Program-made: the position numbers and the translations under genes
In this document: positions 16,639 through 24,977 of the stretch, one piece after another
Layout: each line of letters starts with the position of its first letter
How positions within the stretch are numbered: the stretch's first letter is position 1
NCBI GenBank assembly: GCA_903953895.1
Contig: CAJBLH010000249.1
Span: 1-53,200 of the forward strand
Direction of reading: 5' to 3'
Source: an uncultured Desulfobacteraceae bacterium
GTDB lineage: Bacteria > Desulfobacterota > Desulfobacteria > Desulfobacterales > Desulfatirhabdiaceae
Length of the DNA: 53,200 nt
The notes under the pieces: generated by a model
Database searches by the model: none
The model's input: only the letters and a program-made list of their open reading frames with translations
What the model was told of the DNA's origin: nothing

Positions 16639-17871
16639 ATGCGAAAAATCTTGATTTTAGGAGCCGGAGCCGGCGGTACCATTGTCGCCAACATGCTGCG
16701 CAAAGAACTTGACGAATCCGAGTGGCAGATCACCATCATCGATCGGGATGAACGTCATCACTACCAGGCCGGATATCTGTTCATCCCTTTCGGGGTATAT
16801 GGTGAGCAGGATGTTTTGAAACCCAAGAAAGAATTTATTCCCCAGGGTGTTGATTTTATCGTCGACAAGGTGGTGAAAATCGACCCCGGAGCGCGGCGCG
16901 TAGAAACCCTCAAGGGGCATTACGAATACGACTGGCTGGTGATTGCAACCGGCTGCGATATTCAGCCTTCTGAGATCCCCGGCATGCTGGATGGCTGGAG
17001 AAAAGATATCTTCGACTTTTACACGCTGGAGGGATCTCTGGCGCTGCGTAAGCGTCTGAAATATTTCACCTCCGGTAAGGTGGTTCTCAATATTGCCGAA
17101 GTTCCCTACAAATGCCCCATCGCACCCCTGGAATTCGTGTTCATGGCGGACTGGTTCTTTACCGTAACCGGCGTAAGGGACAAGGTAGAAATTGAATTTG
17201 TCACACCGCTCGACAATGTATTCACCAAACCGGTAGCGGCCAAAGCCCTGGCAAGTGTGGCTGAAAAGAAAAACATCAAGGTAACGCCTTTTTTTGATCT
17301 GGCTCAGGTCAATGCCGCAGAAAAAACCATCGAATCCCACAAAGGGCAAAAAGTCGGCTACGACCTGCTGGTGGCCATCCCGCCCAATATGGGCGCCAAA
17401 GCCCTGATCGATTCGAACATCAGCGACCCCGTGGGGTTTGTGCCCACAGACAAGCATACGCTGAAATCCGGCAATTTTGACCGGATATACGTGATCGGAG
17501 ACACGACCAATGTTCCCACTTCCAAGGCCGGCTCCGTAGCCCATTATATGGCCTACACCCTGGTCGAGAATCTGGTGCGTGAAATTGACGGGCATGCACC
17601 CCTGCCCAAATTTGACGGACATGCCACCTGTTTTCTGGCATCCGGCTTTGAAAAGGCGATTCTGCTGGACTTCAACTATGCGGTCGAGCCCTTGCCGGGC
17701 AGTTTTCCATTTCCGGGAATGGGCCCCTTCAGCCTGCTTCAGGAAAGCCTCAGCAATTATTGGGGCAAAATGATGTTTCGCTGGGTTTACTGGAATTTGA
17801 TGATGAAAGGGCTGGATTTGCCCCTGGAACCGCAAATGAACCTGGCCGGCAAAATCCGCCCGTCTGCATAA
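16639..17871 (+). CDS. sulfide:quinone oxidoreductase-like FAD flavoprotein
   Basis: 410 residues. The N-terminal dinucleotide fold is ILILGAGAGGTIVANML. A second FAD contact is RIYVIGDTTNVP near 283-293. C159 (in PYKCPIAPLE) and C331 (in HATCFLASGF) occupy the positions of the redox-active cysteine pair of SQR-type enzymes. The C-terminal amphipathic region (PFSLLQESLSNYWGKMMFRW) could bind the membrane. It likely passes electrons between sulfide or polysulfide and the quinone pool, complementing the NrfD anchor upstream. A related non-SQR disulfide oxidoreductase remains possible. Confidence 0.8.
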   Translation: MRKILILGAGAGGTIVANMLRKELDESEWQITIIDRDERHHYQAGYLFIPFGVYGEQDVLKPKKEFIPQGVDFIVDKVVKIDPGARRVETLKGHYEYDWLVIATGCDIQPSEIPGMLDGWRKDIFDFYTLEGSLALRKRLKYFTSGKVVLNIAEVPYKCPIAPLEFVFMADWFFTVTGVRDKVEIEFVTPLDNVFTKPVAAKALASVAEKKNIKVTPFFDLAQVNAAEKTIESHKGQKVGYDLLVAIPPNMGAKALIDSNISDPVGFVPTDKHTLKSGNFDRIYVIGDTTNVPTSKAGSVAHYMAYTLVENLVREIDGHAPLPKFDGHATCFLASGFEKAILLDFNYAVEPLPGSFPFPGMGPFSLLQESLSNYWGKMMFRWVYWNLMMKGLDLPLEPQMNLAGKIRPSA

Positions 17872-17885
17872 AGGAGGTATTCTCC

Positions 17886-18542
17886 ATGACAAATGAAGAA
17901 TTGATTGTACAACGCCTGGACCATCTGGAAAGCCAGGTCCAACCTTTGACGGCGTTTGCTAAAGCCGCAGGCGAGTTGCGTGAAGAACTGGCCCCGCGGG
18001 TCAGCGAGGCAGTGTCGGCGCTGATCACTGAATTGGCTGATGTCGAGGCCGATTTTCGAATGGAGGATCTGGTTTTTTTAGTCAAAAAACTGATGCGTAA
18101 CATCAATAACCTGAATTTTGCGCTGGATCAATTCAAAAATCTGGTTGATTTTGCCTTGATTGCCGAGCCGCTGCTGAAAACCAGCGTACCGCAACTGATT
18201 TCCTACGTCGATCTTCTCGAGCAAAACGGCGTGTTCCGTCTGATCACTGTCGGTACAGATGTGCTGAAGAAAGTCGGTTCAACGTATTCAGTTGAAGATA
18301 TGCGGCAAATCGGTGATGGGTTGGTGCATGTGATCGGTATCCTGAAAAAATTGACCGCGCCGGCAGCAATTGAACTCCTGGACCGGGCGGCCGATCTGCC
18401 TGCCCGGGTGGATGTCAGCCGGGCGCAGCCGGTTGGTTTTTGGGGAATCATCGGAGCCATGGGCGACAAGGAAATTCAGCAGGGACTGGGGGTCTTGATG
18501 GAACTCACAAAGGGCTTGGCCGCGCTGAAAACAGAGACATAG
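17886..18542 (+). CDS. DUF1641 family protein
   Basis: The ATG at 17886, preceded by AAGGAGG, gives 218 residues, mainly helical and with no membrane segment. DUF1641 proteins typically sit next to SQR-like flavoproteins, as here with a 14-base gap, and are thought to be accessory to them. Biochemical function is unknown. The C-terminal sequence PVGFWGIIGAMGDKEIQQGLG is the most conserved-looking part and resembles the signature of the family. Confidence 0.75.
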   Translation: MTNEELIVQRLDHLESQVQPLTAFAKAAGELREELAPRVSEAVSALITELADVEADFRMEDLVFLVKKLMRNINNLNFALDQFKNLVDFALIAEPLLKTSVPQLISYVDLLEQNGVFRLITVGTDVLKKVGSTYSVEDMRQIGDGLVHVIGILKKLTAPAAIELLDRAADLPARVDVSRAQPVGFWGIIGAMGDKEIQQGLGVLMELTKGLAALKTET

Positions 18543-18604
18543 CTCTCCCGATAAAGCCAACACCGGGCCATATTTATCCATGTTTTGCCCAAATTAGGGG
18601 GGCG

Positions 18605-19525
18605 ATGAATATGCTTCCTGCATCAGATTGTATCGCAGTTGAAAAACGGCATAGCCCTGATCCTGAGTTGCGAAAAGTCATCGAATCGGCTTGCATGGCA
18701 CTGAGTTGTCAATGCTGGACCTGCGGTTCCTGCGATGTTGAGTGTCCGGTCAATATCGCCACTGGCCGCCTCCGGCCCCAGAGAATCGTGAGGCTGGCCA
18801 GTCTGGGCTTTATCGAGGAATTGCTGGATTCGCCTGAAATCTGGTATTGTCTGACCTGCCGGCGCTGCCTTCAGATTTGCCCGAACCAGGTCGGACCGTG
18901 CGATATAATCAATTATGCAAGGCAGGAGGCGATTTCCAGGGGCGTTGTGAACTATTCGTCCGTAGGCCGTCTCCATCTGCTTTTCACCCAATTTCAGAGA
19001 GTGCGCTGGCGTGCCGTTGCGCAGTGCCTGAATAATAATTCTGACGTCCTGTCACGGGAACAAATCGACCAGTGGCTTGCAGAACCAGTTCCGGAAACCG
19101 GTCATGTGATTTCACCCCAAGGCATTCTTCCCGGCGGGTCTTTTTTTGCAATTTCCGCCGCCGCAACCCGGTCCGCTGCCTGCTTCACCTGTGGCGAGTG
19201 CAGCAGCGCCTGTCCGGTATCTGGGGAACGAAGCATTTTCGATATCCGGTTCATTATTCGCATGGTCAACCTCGGACTGGCAGAGGAATTGCTGAGATCT
19301 CCGTCCATCTGGCTGTGCCTGTTTTGTGGCTGTTGCACGGATGCGTGCGGCCAGCAGATCGACGGCCGCCAGATCATTCAACGCCTTCAGGCCGCCGCCG
19401 CCTCAGGTGGATGGGTGACGCCGATTGCTGTCTTTCGCATGAAAGATGCCGAAACACTGATTCTTTCACGTTTTCTGGATATGGTGGATGAAATTTTCGG
19501 TTTCAAGCGTCCGGACTCCTTCTGA
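18605..19525 (+). CDS. tandem HdrC-like 4Fe-4S protein
   Basis: 306 residues from the ATG at 18605, after an AGGGGGG site. Two HdrC-type modules are joined. The first has CWTCGSCDVECPV and CLTCRRCLQICP; the second has CFTCGECSSACPV and CLFCGCCTDACG. Each module resembles the two-cluster subunit of heterodisulfide reductase. Both contain the spacer R-x2-R-(L/M)-x2-LG-x2-EELL, evidence of internal duplication. It probably relays electrons between the flavoprotein and a soluble partner. No HdrA or HdrB gene is present nearby. Confidence 0.82.
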   Translation: MNMLPASDCIAVEKRHSPDPELRKVIESACMALSCQCWTCGSCDVECPVNIATGRLRPQRIVRLASLGFIEELLDSPEIWYCLTCRRCLQICPNQVGPCDIINYARQEAISRGVVNYSSVGRLHLLFTQFQRVRWRAVAQCLNNNSDVLSREQIDQWLAEPVPETGHVISPQGILPGGSFFAISAAATRSAACFTCGECSSACPVSGERSIFDIRFIIRMVNLGLAEELLRSPSIWLCLFCGCCTDACGQQIDGRQIIQRLQAAAASGGWVTPIAVFRMKDAETLILSRFLDMVDEIFGFKRPDSF

Positions 19526-19568
19526 GCCGTTTTTCGCCTCCGCGTAACCAGGTTTTCATCATAAAAAG

Positions 19569-20002
19569 ATGATCGTGAGTCAGAATTTCAAATTCGAAAC
19601 CCTTTGCCTGCATGCCGGCCAGCATCCCGGTTCGATCACGACACCCAGAGGCGTTCCTGTTCACAGAACCTCATCGTATGTGTTCAAAAGCACCCGATAT
19701 GCATCCGATCTTTTTGTCCTCAGGGAGCCCGGCAATATCTACCCCCGAATCATGAATCCGACCCAAGATGTTCTGGAACAGCGCGTCGCGGTCCTTGAAA
19801 ACGGCGCCGCAGCCCTGGCCTTTGCATCGCCGCTGCAGTATACTATGCCACCATCAACCTCTGTGCCGCCGGAGACAAAATCACCTTCGCCAGCAATCTT
19901 TATGGCGGTACCTACACGATGTTTGACTGCATTCTGCCGCAGTTCAGGGTTGCTGTTAAATTTGTGGATACAAGAGACACCGGCAATTTTGGCGGTGGGT
20001 GA
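19569..20002 (+). pseudogene. metY: O-acetylhomoserine sulfhydrylase (metY) fragment, frameshifted
   Basis: The first ~85 codons match the N terminus of MetY-type PLP enzymes (FETLCLHAGQ, SSYVFKSTRYASDLF, YPRIMNPTQDVLE). At about 19829 a small deletion shifts the frame; the other frame then continues as NLCAAGDKITFASNLYGGTY and stops at 20000-20002. The PLP-binding lysine and the whole C-terminal two thirds are missing. It is a dead gene that follows the doubled HdrC gene on the same strand. Confidence 0.8.
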
Positions 20003-20143
20003 GATTAGCTTAATCTTAAATAATTCAAGCCGTTCTTTTTGAGTACTGGTGCCCTTATAACGCCAAATGTAAGTCAATTTCAGACACCACCCTCTGATTG
20101 TGCTACTCAAAGAATAGGCGACTTTCGCCGCCTCCTGCCTGTG

Positions 20144-21439
20144 TCAACGTCCGACGGCATGATCCAGCTCTGCCACCTGCTGGTGATATTGGTAGGCGGT
20201 CAGCACCAGATTGCTCTTGGCCTGTGTCAGGGCCAGTTCCGCATCACTGTATTCGATGGCGTTTCCGACCCCGTTCCGGTATCTGCCATCCGCCAGATCC
20301 ATGTTTTCCTGAGCCTGTTTCACCGCCTGCTCCGAGGTGACAATGGCTTCGATGGAGGCATTCAGTCCAAGATACGCAACGGAAACCTCATTTAAGACCT
20401 GAAGTTCAGCCTGCTTCAGTCTGGCAGTCAGTTTATCGATTTCGGCACGGAATTCGGCAATTTTTCCCTGGATTCTGAAACCGGTAAAAAGGGGCCAGGA
20501 AATATTGACGCCCATCTGCCAGTAATCTTGAAGGGGAAACTCATTGTTTTCCAGACTGCCGGCAGCGTTTGCGGTAATCGAAGGCCAGTGTACGGCCTCA
20601 GATGACTTTAAAAGGGCCTGAGTCGCCTTGATCAGATCTTTGATGACCGCGATTTCCGGTCTGCGGTCACCGGCTTCCCGGATCAGCGTTTCTACCTCCA
20701 TCATCTCGGCAGTCGTTTGGATCGCAACGTCGGCCAGTGCATACGGGCCCGATACCGGAGGCCCGCCAAGAAGGGTTTCAAGATCATATCTGGAGGCTTG
20801 CAACGCAAATTCCGCACGGATCAGATTCAAACGGCTGCTGGCATATTCTGTTTCACTTTTGGTGACATCGATTTTTGGGCGGATACCGGCCTGGTAAAAC
20901 GCTTTGGCCTGATTGAGATGTTCTTCCTGGATTCGAATGGATTCCTGGCTGACTTTGACCAGGTTTTGTCGCTTCAGGACTTCATAATAGATTTTTTTGG
21001 TATCCCGAACCGTATCGGCAATGGTCTTGACCACTCCTTTTTCACTGGCAGAAAGACTGTACCGGCTTGAATCCACTTTGCCGCTGGTCTGCCCGAAATC
21101 ATACAGATACTGAGATACGGAAACACCCATTTGATAGTAATCGTACTGACCGCGAAAGTCCATTTGGGTAAATACATTGGTGTTCCACTGATTCAGGCGG
21201 TTATATCCGGTAACAGCCGATACCTGGGGATAATAAGCGGATGTCGCCTGGGTAACTCTGGCGCGGGATGCCTCGACTTCCTGCTGAGAGATGGTAATTC
21301 CGGGATTTTTATGAATGGCGGTTTCGACGATCTGATCCAGCGTCAACACATTCTCCTGCGCAAAGGAGATGGAAATGGATGACGCCATCAGCAACAGAAT
21401 CATCCAGGCGACAGCCGCACGAACAGGCCAAGCATTCAT
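20144..21439 (-). CDS. TolC family outer-membrane efflux channel
   Basis: 431 residues with an N-terminal signal peptide (WMILLLMASSISISFA). LTLDQIVETAIHKNPGI is the usual opening of the OEP domain, and the two halves carry long helical repeats with A/Q-rich heptads and the GxxxALEYxDAEL-like segment (GNAIEYSDAELAL). It forms the outer-membrane tunnel of a tripartite efflux or type I secretion system. No adaptor or inner-membrane pump gene is adjacent. An AGGAGG site precedes the ATG. It lies 174 bases downstream of the deaminase gene and probably has its own promoter. Confidence 0.87.
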   Translation of the reverse strand: MNAWPVRAAVAWMILLLMASSISISFAQENVLTLDQIVETAIHKNPGITISQQEVEASRARVTQATSAYYPQVSAVTGYNRLNQWNTNVFTQMDFRGQYDYYQMGVSVSQYLYDFGQTSGKVDSSRYSLSASEKGVVKTIADTVRDTKKIYYEVLKRQNLVKVSQESIRIQEEHLNQAKAFYQAGIRPKIDVTKSETEYASSRLNLIRAEFALQASRYDLETLLGGPPVSGPYALADVAIQTTAEMMEVETLIREAGDRRPEIAVIKDLIKATQALLKSSEAVHWPSITANAAGSLENNEFPLQDYWQMGVNISWPLFTGFRIQGKIAEFRAEIDKLTARLKQAELQVLNEVSVAYLGLNASIEAIVTSEQAVKQAQENMDLADGRYRNGVGNAIEYSDAELALTQAKSNLVLTAYQYHQQVAELDHAVGR

Positions 21440-21473
21440 CGGGTGTATCCTCCTTAAATCTAAAAAAACCTAA

Positions 21474-21508
21474 ATAACCATGAAACACACGAAAGACACG
21501 AAAAAGAA
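21474..21508. repeat. short dispersed repeat (ATGAAACACACGAAAGACAC type)
   Basis: An A-rich unit with CACACGAAAGACACG lies upstream of the TolC gene. A degenerate relative occurs at 53033-53055 upstream of the last molybdoenzyme gene. Similar CACGAA-repeats are widespread between genes of environmental bacteria; the role is unknown. Confidence 0.35.
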
Positions 21509-21612
21509 AGACGGTTCGAATCGATATGTGGGCAGCTTATTGGAATTGATTGACATAAATAAACAATCATGAATCTTTTCTCAAGGCTCACCCCCAAGCG
21601 TGAAAATGACAT

Positions 21613-22932
21613 TCATCCGCTGGAAAGCCATTGATTGACAAGTACTGCTTTTTCATTTGCGCGGAACAGGATATCTTTCAGGTTCAACGTCAGCAGGCGG
21701 CGATCTTCCATAACAAGCCTGCCGTTGATGATCGTATGACGGACATCTGCTCCGCCGGCTGCATACACCAGATGAGAGTAAGGATTATACATGGGTGTCA
21801 GATGCGGCTTTCGGGTGTCTACGATGATGATGTCGGCTTTTTTGCCGGGTTCCAGAGATCCGGTGATATCGCCGAATCCAAGGGCTTTGGCCCCTTCACA
21901 GGTGGCCATTTTCAGGACGGTGACGGCATTTAGAGCCGTCGGGTCTGTCAGCGCTATTTTCTGAAGCTTGGCGACCGAATCCATTTCCAGAAGCATGTCC
22001 AGGTTGTTGTTGGAGGCGCATCCATCGGTGCCCAGTCCCACCGTGACGCCGCCTGCGATCAGCCGGGTGACCGGGGCGATTCCGGATGCCAGCTTCATGT
22101 TGCTTTCGGGGTTGGTGATTACATTGACGCGATAGCCGATGATGCGATCAATTTCGGAATCATCCAGGTGAACACAGTGATCGGCAATGATGTTCGGGCC
22201 CAGAATGCCAAGGGACTCCATATGCTCGAAAGGTTTTTTTCCGTATTTTGTCTGGATTTCAGCCAGTTCTGCAAGGGTTTCGGCCACATGGATAACCAGC
22301 GGCACCCCGTGCTTTTGGGCCATGGCATGGCCGGTTTTCAGAAGATCCGGGCTGCACGTGTACAGTGCGTGGGCTTCAACGGCAATGGACACCAGCGGAT
22401 CATCTTTCCATTTATGAATCAGGCGTTCGGTGTATTCAAACCCTTTTTCAATCGGCCCGTAATTGGGAGAAGGAAAATCGTACAGCACTTCACCGACCAG
22501 GCTTCTCATGCCTGACTCTTTGGCTGCCCGTGCCACCTCACCTTCAAAAAGATACATGTCGCAGAATGTCGTGGTGCCGGATAGAATCATTTCAGCACAG
22601 GCCAGAAGTGATCCGGTGTAAACAAAGTCGGCATCCATCCGGCTTTCTGCAGGGAAAATATAACCGGAAAGCCATTCCATGAGAGGCAGGTCATCGGCGA
22701 GTCCTCTGAAAAGGGTCATGGCCGCATGGGTGTGGCCATTGACAAGACCGGGCAAAATGATGCCACCATCAGCGTCGATGATTCGGCAAGCGGTAAGGAG
22801 GGGAGCCACGCCCGACCCGATACGGGTGATTGTATCACCTTGAATGGCGATGAAGCCTTTTTCGATGACCGTCAGCCGGGGGTCCATGGTTAGAATCATG
22901 CCGTTTTGAATCAAGATGTCATAAGTTTCCAT
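21613..22932 (-). CDS. MtaD-like 5-methylthioadenosine/S-adenosylhomocysteine deaminase
   Basis: 439 residues of the amidohydrolase superfamily. GLVNGHTHAAMTLFRG holds the first metal-binding His pair. VEAHALYTCSPDLL, IHVAET and GTDGCASNNNLDM supply the remaining metal and catalytic residues (His, Glu, Asp). The pattern fits MtaD/SAH deaminases, which convert adenosine derivatives to inosine derivatives; related TrzA/AtzB enzymes cannot be fully excluded. It follows a nucleoside-type ABC transporter by 18 bases, so imported or recycled purine nucleosides are likely substrates. Confidence 0.82.
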   Translation of the reverse strand: METYDILIQNGMILTMDPRLTVIEKGFIAIQGDTITRIGSGVAPLLTACRIIDADGGIILPGLVNGHTHAAMTLFRGLADDLPLMEWLSGYIFPAESRMDADFVYTGSLLACAEMILSGTTTFCDMYLFEGEVARAAKESGMRSLVGEVLYDFPSPNYGPIEKGFEYTERLIHKWKDDPLVSIAVEAHALYTCSPDLLKTGHAMAQKHGVPLVIHVAETLAELAEIQTKYGKKPFEHMESLGILGPNIIADHCVHLDDSEIDRIIGYRVNVITNPESNMKLASGIAPVTRLIAGGVTVGLGTDGCASNNNLDMLLEMDSVAKLQKIALTDPTALNAVTVLKMATCEGAKALGFGDITGSLEPGKKADIIIVDTRKPHLTPMYNPYSHLVYAAGGADVRHTIINGRLVMEDRRLLTLNLKDILFRANEKAVLVNQWLSSG

Positions 22933-22950
22933 GACGATGGGGTGACCTTC

Positions 22951-23931
22951 TTATTGTTGGTGAAAAGATTTGCCCAGAGCCGTGGGAGCGGCAGCAGAAA
23001 AAAAACGAAGGATCGATTTCAGCCAGGGCCTGTTCTGGGCCAGGATCCGGACGGATTCCTGCTGGCTCGCGTACATGAGGACCAGGATGAAAATCATCAG
23101 CGGAAATGGTGCTGTCTGAAAGACCTGGGCAGGAATGGAGGGGAACCAGCCCTGAAAATAAATCCCCATTACCTGAAGCAGCGCAAACAGATAGGCGCCC
23201 GCCGCAGCCTTGACCGGGTTCCAGCCGCCGAAAATGACCAGGGCCAGGGCGATCCAGCCGGTGCCTTCAGCGCCTTGGGGCCTTCCCCAGCCCGGCTTGG
23301 CGGAAAGGGAAAAGACGGCGCCGGCAAGGCCGACCAGAAGGCCGCCGATGATAGCGTGAATCATCTGGACTCCATGGGGATGGATACCCCTGGCATAGGA
23401 CGCCACCGGGTTTTCACCGACGGATCGAAGCTTCAAGCCGTAGGACGTGTGATAAACGTACCACCCGGACAGACCGATCGCCAGGAGGCTTCCGTATACC
23501 GTGATGTTGTGCTGAAACAAAACCGGGCCGATAAATGGGATGTCTGATAAATACGGAACGGGCAGGGGAGTCACCTGCGGGCCGTGAATCCGGGAATAGG
23601 GATTTCCCAGAAAATACGCCAGATCCCGTGTCATCAGGGCCAGTACGAATCCCACGGCAACCTGGGACAGCTTCAGATAAATGCTGAATACGGCAATGAT
23701 CGCTGCAACGGCTGCGCCCGTCATTGCACCAGCGGCAAAGCCGGCGGCCAGGCTCTGCGTTTTGTAGGAAACCACGAAAGCAGCCATTGCGGAAAGCAGG
23801 ATGGAGCCATCCAAAGAGAGATTGATCAAACCGGATTTTTCCGTGATGGTTTCCCCGATAGCGGCCAGGACGATGGGAGCCGCCCCTGCGACAACACCAG
23901 CAAGTATCATTGCGGAATCCATTTCAGTCAT
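22951..23931 (-). CDS. BMP-type nucleoside ABC transporter, permease 2
   Basis: The ATG at 23931 overlaps the stop of permease 1 (ATGA), giving 326 residues with about nine membrane segments. GETITEKSGLINLSLDGSI is the conserved N-terminal motif of the NupQ/YufQ-type branched permeases of the basic membrane protein (BMP) transporter family. SVGENPVASYARGI is the EAA-like cytoplasmic loop that meets the ATPase. It forms the heterodimeric channel with the upstream permease. Confidence 0.87.
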   Translation of the reverse strand: MTEMDSAMILAGVVAGAAPIVLAAIGETITEKSGLINLSLDGSILLSAMAAFVVSYKTQSLAAGFAAGAMTGAAVAAIIAVFSIYLKLSQVAVGFVLALMTRDLAYFLGNPYSRIHGPQVTPLPVPYLSDIPFIGPVLFQHNITVYGSLLAIGLSGWYVYHTSYGLKLRSVGENPVASYARGIHPHGVQMIHAIIGGLLVGLAGAVFSLSAKPGWGRPQGAEGTGWIALALVIFGGWNPVKAAAGAYLFALLQVMGIYFQGWFPSIPAQVFQTAPFPLMIFILVLMYASQQESVRILAQNRPWLKSILRFFSAAAPTALGKSFHQQ

Positions 23932-24977
23932 GACGCTGCCCGCCTTTTTCGCCAGGCATGAACCCCCAGGGTGACAAGCACCATCGCCCCCTGAATCACG
24001 CCGCTGAGGGATGAGTCGAGTTGAAGCACCATGGGCAGTTGGATGCTGCCGACATTCAGACAGGCAAAAAACAAGGAGATAATGGCGGTCATCCCTGCGC
24101 GAAACCCTGCCAGCATCACAACCAGAAGTGCCAGGTAACCATATCCGCTGGATATCGACGGAATCAGACGGTGATACACCGCAACCACCTGAATGCATCC
24201 GGCAAGCCCGGACAGTCCCCCGGCAAGACTCATGGCCAGCAGCATATATCGGTCGGGATGAAGCCCGAACAGTACGGATGCGGTTGCATTGTTGCCGATG
24301 GCCGTCAAGTTGAGGCCGATGCGGGTGAAACGAAGTATGTAGGCAGTTATGCAAAGAGCCAGGATTGTCAGCATGATGCCGGTCGGTGGCACATTGACGG
24401 CAAATGCCTGAGGCAGCCAGAGGGTCTGAGGAAACGTTTCGGTGCCGCTCATGGAGGCGATGCCGGGTTGTTTCCAGTGGCCGAAAATCAGCCATAGAAT
24501 CAATCCCTGCGCCATAAAATTAAGTCCGAGACCGGCAAAAATTTCATTGACCCCGCATTTGGTTTTCAGAAATCCGGACACAACGGCCCACAGGGCGCCG
24601 CCGACCAGACCGGCAGGAAATGACAGCCATAAAAAAAGAATCTCGTTTTCAGAGCCCACTCCCCATTTCAGGATTCCGGTCGCAAACACGGCGCCCATGA
24701 TCATCTGGCCTTCAATGCCGATGTTCCACAGACCGATTTTGAAGGTGTAGAGCAGTCCGCAGGCGCATAATGTCAGGGGAATCCATGCTTTGACGCTGTG
24801 ACCGAATTTCACCCAGGAACCAAAAGCTCCCATAAAAATATGATAATAGGTGCTGACGGGCGGCGCACCGGTTGCGAGCAGAATCAACGTGGTAAAAGCC
24901 CCAATGCAGATCAGGGTGATGGACCAGTCAACGACTGCGGTCAGCAGGCGTTTGTGCGTTAGTGAAATAATGTTCAT
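23928..24977 (-). CDS. BMP-type nucleoside ABC transporter, permease 1
   Basis: 349 residues with about eight to nine hydrophobic helices. LYTFKIGLWNIGIEGQMIMGA is the family signature of NupP/YufP permeases, and AIGNNATASVLFGLHPDR is the cytoplasmic coupling loop. Its ATG follows the stop of the ATPase gene without any gap, and its own stop overlaps permease 2. Confidence 0.88.
   Translation of the reverse strand: MNIISLTHKRLLTAVVDWSITLICIGAFTTLILLATGAPPVSTYYHIFMGAFGSWVKFGHSVKAWIPLTLCACGLLYTFKIGLWNIGIEGQMIMGAVFATGILKWGVGSENEILFLWLSFPAGLVGGALWAVVSGFLKTKCGVNEIFAGLGLNFMAQGLILWLIFGHWKQPGIASMSGTETFPQTLWLPQAFAVNVPPTGIMLTILALCITAYILRFTRIGLNLTAIGNNATASVLFGLHPDRYMLLAMSLAGGLSGLAGCIQVVAVYHRLIPSISSGYGYLALLVVMLAGFRAGMTAIISLFFACLNVGSIQLPMVLQLDSSLSGVIQGAMVLVTLGVHAWRKRRAAS

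Noticed and set aside
16657-17892. 411-codon open frame on the minus strand
   Set aside because: It mirrors the SQR-like flavoprotein gene almost end to end, and has no ribosome-binding site or known domain.
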